Both the position numbers and the translations under genes were made by a program. DNA of 64,000 nt from Clostridium sp. (lineage in GTDB: Bacteria; Cyanobacteriota; Vampirovibrionia; Gastranaerophilales; Gastranaerophilaceae), in contig JAHALR010000009.1 of assembly GCA_018362895.1 (NCBI GenBank), positions 1-64,000 on the forward strand. The letters are read 5' to 3'. Under the pieces are notes generated by a model, which made no database searches, was not told the origin of the DNA, and saw nothing but the letters and a program-made list of their open reading frames with translations. Shown in pieces: positions 61,306-64,000 of this stretch. Position 1 is the stretch's first letter. The number at the start of each line of letters is the position of its first letter.

Positions 61306-63102
61306 CTACTCCTCTTCGTCTTCAACGGGGTTGATAGGGAGCCTAAAACCAAACGTTGAACCTTCTTGTGGTTTACTTTTTACAAACACTTCACCTTTAT
61401 GATGCTTCTCTATTGTTATCTTAACAAGATGCAACCCGAGTCCTGTTCCTTTCACAGTATGAGTATCATTTTCAACTCTATAAAAACGTTCAAAAATTTT
61501 CTTTTGATGTTCTTCCGGTATACCACAGCCCTGATCTTCGACAGAAACTTCTATGAAATTTGGGTCTCTGGCTATTTCTGCTCTTACTTTTATTCTTCCG
61601 TTTTCTGGAGAATATTTAATAGCATTAGAAAGAAGATTGTTCAAAGCTCTTTCTATACTTTCGACATTTATCGGAATTTCCGGCAGATCAGGCTCTTTAA
61701 TCAAAGAAAAAGTAACATTTTTTTCTTCAGCAAGTACCTGCATACTCTGAAGCTGCTGCTCAATTATAGGAACAATGTTTGTTTTTTCTTTTAAAACATT
61801 AACATTACCTGCTTCAAGTCTCGAAAAATCTAAAATATCATTAACCATTTTTTGAAGACGTGCAGCCTCTTTATTTATAACCTCGAAAAATTCTTTATTT
61901 GTTTTTTCATCAAAATCATCGGAATGATTATACAAAGTATCAATATATGTTCGAAGAACAGTAACAGGCGTTCTCAATTCATGGCTGACATTTGAAATGA
62001 AATTGCTCTTCATACGATCAATTTCAACTTCCTTTGTAACATCAATGAGAACTATCACATATCCGACATAATCCTGATTCTTTGAAAACATTGGAGAAAT
62101 TACACACTTCATAACCTTTGAATCAACCTCAATATTAAATTCAAGCGGCTTATTCTCCATAACATCAAGAGGTGTGTCTTTAAACTGTTCAATACGTTCT
62201 TTAAAGCACAACTCTCCATCTGTATCACAATACATCTGTATTTTCGTATTCAGAATTTGTTCATCCTCAATCTCAAGCATTCTCTTAGCAGCATTATTAA
62301 CAAGCACAACATTGTCGTAATTGTCACAAACAACTACGCCATTGACAATACTCATTAGCACAGCTTCAAATTTATTACGCTCCAGGGTAAGCTGATCGAT
62401 ATTTTGTTCTTCATACTGATGAAGTCTCATAGACATATCATTGAATGCATTAATCAAATCTTTGATCTCACCCGAAGTATTTTTGTCATCCAAAATATAT
62501 CCGAAATCACCGGTGGAAATTTTCTTTACACCATGATGAAGCATAGATAGCTCTCTGGTAATCAGAATGGTATTTATCAAAATAACAAGTGTAAACACAA
62601 GCCAAGCAACAGTAAATACAACAAGCATCGAGTTTCTTGTTGCATGGGAGATATCTTTTGTTGCTCCACCGGAAAGACCAACTGTTACTTTGCCAATATT
62701 GGTTTTTACCCCGTCATTATTAACAAGCATCTGTGAAGAACTTGTAATCATTGCCTGTTGTGCACGATTAGGATATTCATTTTTGCTCGAATAAATTATA
62801 TTGTTATGATCATCCCTAAACTCAATGAAGGCAATTTCATTGTTACTATTCATTATTGAACGGGTATGAGCCTGTAAAATAGAAAATTTATCAAATTCCT
62901 GAATATCTTTAGTAACCTCAACACTTTCAATTGCCAGCGTTTTTGTAAGTATTTCACCAAAACCGCTATAAACTTCAGAAATTTTCTGTTGAATATTTGT
63001 AATAGCAAAAACCGCCAGTCCAACAATTAAAACAGTGCTGACAACCAATCCCAGAAGTATTAGTTTATTTTGTGTGCTTATACTAAGTGATTTCTTGCTC
63101 AT
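61306..63102 (-). CDS. PAS-domain membrane sensor histidine kinase
   Basis: About 598 residues. Two membrane segments (about 14-36 and 155-178) flank a periplasmic domain of about 120 residues. A HAMP domain, a PAS domain (about 245-350, NKFEAVLMSIVNGVVVCDNY), HisKA with FISNVSHELRTPVTVLRTY and HATPase (NLLSNAIKYSPENG, GTGLGLHLVKI) follow, as in PhoR/VicK-type kinases. No regulator gene is adjacent. The GTG at 63126 lies right behind a TATAAT, so I prefer the ATG at 63102; neither has a clear ribosome site. Confidence 0.9.
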   Translation of the reverse strand: MSKKSLSISTQNKLILLGLVVSTVLIVGLAVFAITNIQQKISEVYSGFGEILTKTLAIESVEVTKDIQEFDKFSILQAHTRSIMNSNNEIAFIEFRDDHNNIIYSSKNEYPNRAQQAMITSSSQMLVNNDGVKTNIGKVTVGLSGGATKDISHATRNSMLVVFTVAWLVFTLVILINTILITRELSMLHHGVKKISTGDFGYILDDKNTSGEIKDLINAFNDMSMRLHQYEEQNIDQLTLERNKFEAVLMSIVNGVVVCDNYDNVVLVNNAAKRMLEIEDEQILNTKIQMYCDTDGELCFKERIEQFKDTPLDVMENKPLEFNIEVDSKVMKCVISPMFSKNQDYVGYVIVLIDVTKEVEIDRMKSNFISNVSHELRTPVTVLRTYIDTLYNHSDDFDEKTNKEFFEVINKEAARLQKMVNDILDFSRLEAGNVNVLKEKTNIVPIIEQQLQSMQVLAEEKNVTFSLIKEPDLPEIPINVESIERALNNLLSNAIKYSPENGRIKVRAEIARDPNFIEVSVEDQGCGIPEEHQKKIFERFYRVENDTHTVKGTGLGLHLVKITIEKHHKGEVFVKSKPQEGSTFGFRLPINPVEDEEE

Positions 63103-63129
63103 TTTATTACAATTACATACTTTCACTCG

Positions 63130-63159
63130 ATTATAACATTAAACTTAAAGAAGTTACAA
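63130..63159 (-). promoter_or_regulatory. Probable promoter of the PAS histidine kinase
   Basis: On the minus strand TTGTAA (63154-63159), 18 bp, TATAAT (63130-63135). Transcription would start near 63123, close to the GTG at 63126, leaving a short or no leader. Confidence 0.5.
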
Positions 63160-63235
63160 ACACTTAAAGCTTTATAAATAATATAACAAATTTTTTATTG
63201 TTTATGTTTTGTCCAAATAAAATAAAGGAGAAATA

Positions 63236-63805
63236 ATGAATATAAGCTTTAGTGGTATTAAAAATGCAGGTGCACAAATGCATATTCAGGAAAAAGACGA
63301 AATTTTAAACAAAGGAGCAATGTTTGAAGTTACTATTCCAAAAGGCAAACATATGAATCTGCATGTTGAGCTTAACAACGAAGGCGACAAAGACCTGGAC
63401 AATTTTAAAGAAATACTAAAAGAATTCCCAAACGAATACAATCCTAAAACACTCAATATTGATTATGATGAATTTGTAAATATTGATACCGGTGAAAAAG
63501 AAAAATCTTATTTTTTAAACGGAAAAGACCTTAAAATGACTTCTGAAAATTTTAAAATTTTCAATAAAATATTCAGGCTTCTAGAAAAAATTAAGGCTAT
63601 GCCAAACGAAAAACTAAAAGTAGAAAATTCATATGTATATTCCGAAGAAGCCAGAGATTCCTTTTGTTTTTATGAACCAAGATGCAAGAATGAAGATGAA
63701 TTTATAAAGCTTCTTGATTCTGCCCACTATTCACAAAATGTTCATTCAGGAGCAAAAGTACTATCTCAAAAATTTGAAAAAGAAATGCTGGAGTATATTG
63801 GATAA
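63236..63805 (+). CDS. Unknown small protein with N-terminal ISFSG motif
   Basis: 189 residues with no signal peptide or membrane segment. It begins MNISFSGIKNAG, carrying the short motif shared with other proteins here. The rest is a charged alpha/beta protein (KGKHMNLHVELNNEGDKDL, NIDYDEFVNIDTGEKEKSYF, EKIKAMPNEKLKVENSYVYS, seen as separate stretches). AAGGAG gives a strong start. A terminator follows directly. I recognise no family. Confidence 0.65.
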   Translation: MNISFSGIKNAGAQMHIQEKDEILNKGAMFEVTIPKGKHMNLHVELNNEGDKDLDNFKEILKEFPNEYNPKTLNIDYDEFVNIDTGEKEKSYFLNGKDLKMTSENFKIFNKIFRLLEKIKAMPNEKLKVENSYVYSEEARDSFCFYEPRCKNEDEFIKLLDSAHYSQNVHSGAKVLSQKFEKEMLEYIG

Positions 63806-63808
63806 TAA

Positions 63809-63836
63809 AAAAGAGCGGTTAAAAAACCGCTCTTTT
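63809..63836. terminator. Bidirectional terminator between the small protein gene and gapA
   Basis: A 12-bp perfect stem AAAAGAGCGGTT / AACCGCTCTTTT with an AAAA loop; serves both convergent genes. Confidence 0.9.
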
Positions 63837-63854
63837 AAATGTTTGTTAGAAAAA

Positions 63855-64000
63855 TTATAATTTTTCAGCAACCATTTTTGTAGTTTCAGCCAATCTTGTT
63901 GAATAACCCATTTCGTTATCATACCAAGAAATGATCTTAACCATATTGTCACCCATAACTCTTGTCAACAATCCATCAACAGTAGAAGATTGAGATGAAC
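63855..64000 (-). CDS. gapA: Glyceraldehyde-3-phosphate dehydrogenase, C-terminal end (partial)
   Basis: The last 47 codons of a gene entering from the right edge. The diagnostic C-terminal motif ISWYDNEMGYSTRLAE is present, preceded by VMGDNMVK and ending KMVAEKL. This is the end of the GAPDH catalytic domain, a glycolytic enzyme. The terminator at 63809-63836 follows it. The start, NAD domain and active-site cysteine lie outside the window, so the paralogue type cannot be told. Confidence 0.92.
   Translation of the reverse strand, partial: SSQSSTVDGLLTRVMGDNMVKIISWYDNEMGYSTRLAETTKMVAEKL

Overview
This AT-rich window encodes a diderm, anaerobic, fermentative bacterium. The best overall fit is a gut Melainabacteria/Vampirovibrionia member (Gastranaerophilales), a non-photosynthetic relative of Cyanobacteria. 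This is an inference. It rests on a cyanobacterial-style VKOR-DsbA fusion, a DUF4330 protein, an IctB-like O-antigen ligase, outer-envelope genes (heptose pathway, two-partner secretion, TolC, Skp), anaerobic markers (rubrerythrin, feoAB, D-lactate dehydrogenase), and a short SFKG-like motif near the start of several proteins, which I associate from memory with this group. No 16S gene or database search supports it.

Layout. 1-11 kb: a giant two-partner-secretion adhesin (tpsA, minus strand, running off the left edge), divergent from its transporter tpsB and a small exported protein. The 3' part of tpsA is broken by two frame changes that cancel each other. 11-17.8 kb: surface glycan genes (gmhB, hldE, manC, a ferredoxin/FrhB/pyruvyl-transferase fusion, a GT2 glycosyltransferase). 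17.8-22.2 kb: a Ski2-like helicase, then an M23 peptidase and a parvulin. 22.2-23.9 kb: tRNA-Pro, -Gly, -Cys, -Val and -Ala, with a partial tRNA-Pro duplication, a small HTH gene and a gene-poor stretch that may be the scar of a lost element. 23.9-32.8 kb: an unknown gene pair, then a plus-strand series (heptose-kinase-like PfkB, DUF4330, O-antigen ligase, VKOR-DsbA, QueH, acyl-CoA synthetase, ROK kinase). 32.8-38.6 kb: a low-complexity coiled-coil protein, an MsbA-like ABC exporter and a two-component system. 38.8-42.7 kb: SpmA/SpmB-like membrane proteins, a solute-binding lipoprotein and NAD synthetase. 42.8-46.5 kb: tandem paralogous AAA ATPases with an unrecognised N-terminal domain, and a probable 44-residue membrane protein with its own signals. 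46.5-52.2 kb: two PlsC acyltransferases, mtnA, a membrane protein, ruvC and feoB-feoA under a DtxR/IdeR-like box. 52.3-64 kb: D-lactate dehydrogenase, a secreted protein, a flippase, Skp/OmpH, a TolC-MacA-MacB export operon, rubrerythrin, a PAS histidine kinase, a small protein and the 3' end of gapA.

How the genes fit together. Much of the window serves the envelope: heptose and mannose precursors, O-antigen polymerisation or ligation, lipid export, phospholipid acylation, outer-membrane chaperoning, disulfide formation and adhesin secretion. The most interesting unexplained items are the SFKG-like motif shared by otherwise unrelated proteins, the tandem AAA pair, the ferredoxin-like cysteine cluster at the start of FeoB with its DtxR-like operator, a sequence element shared by two divergent promoter regions, and the broken adhesin repeats. 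I found no CRISPR array, insertion sequence, prophage or recognisable defence system.
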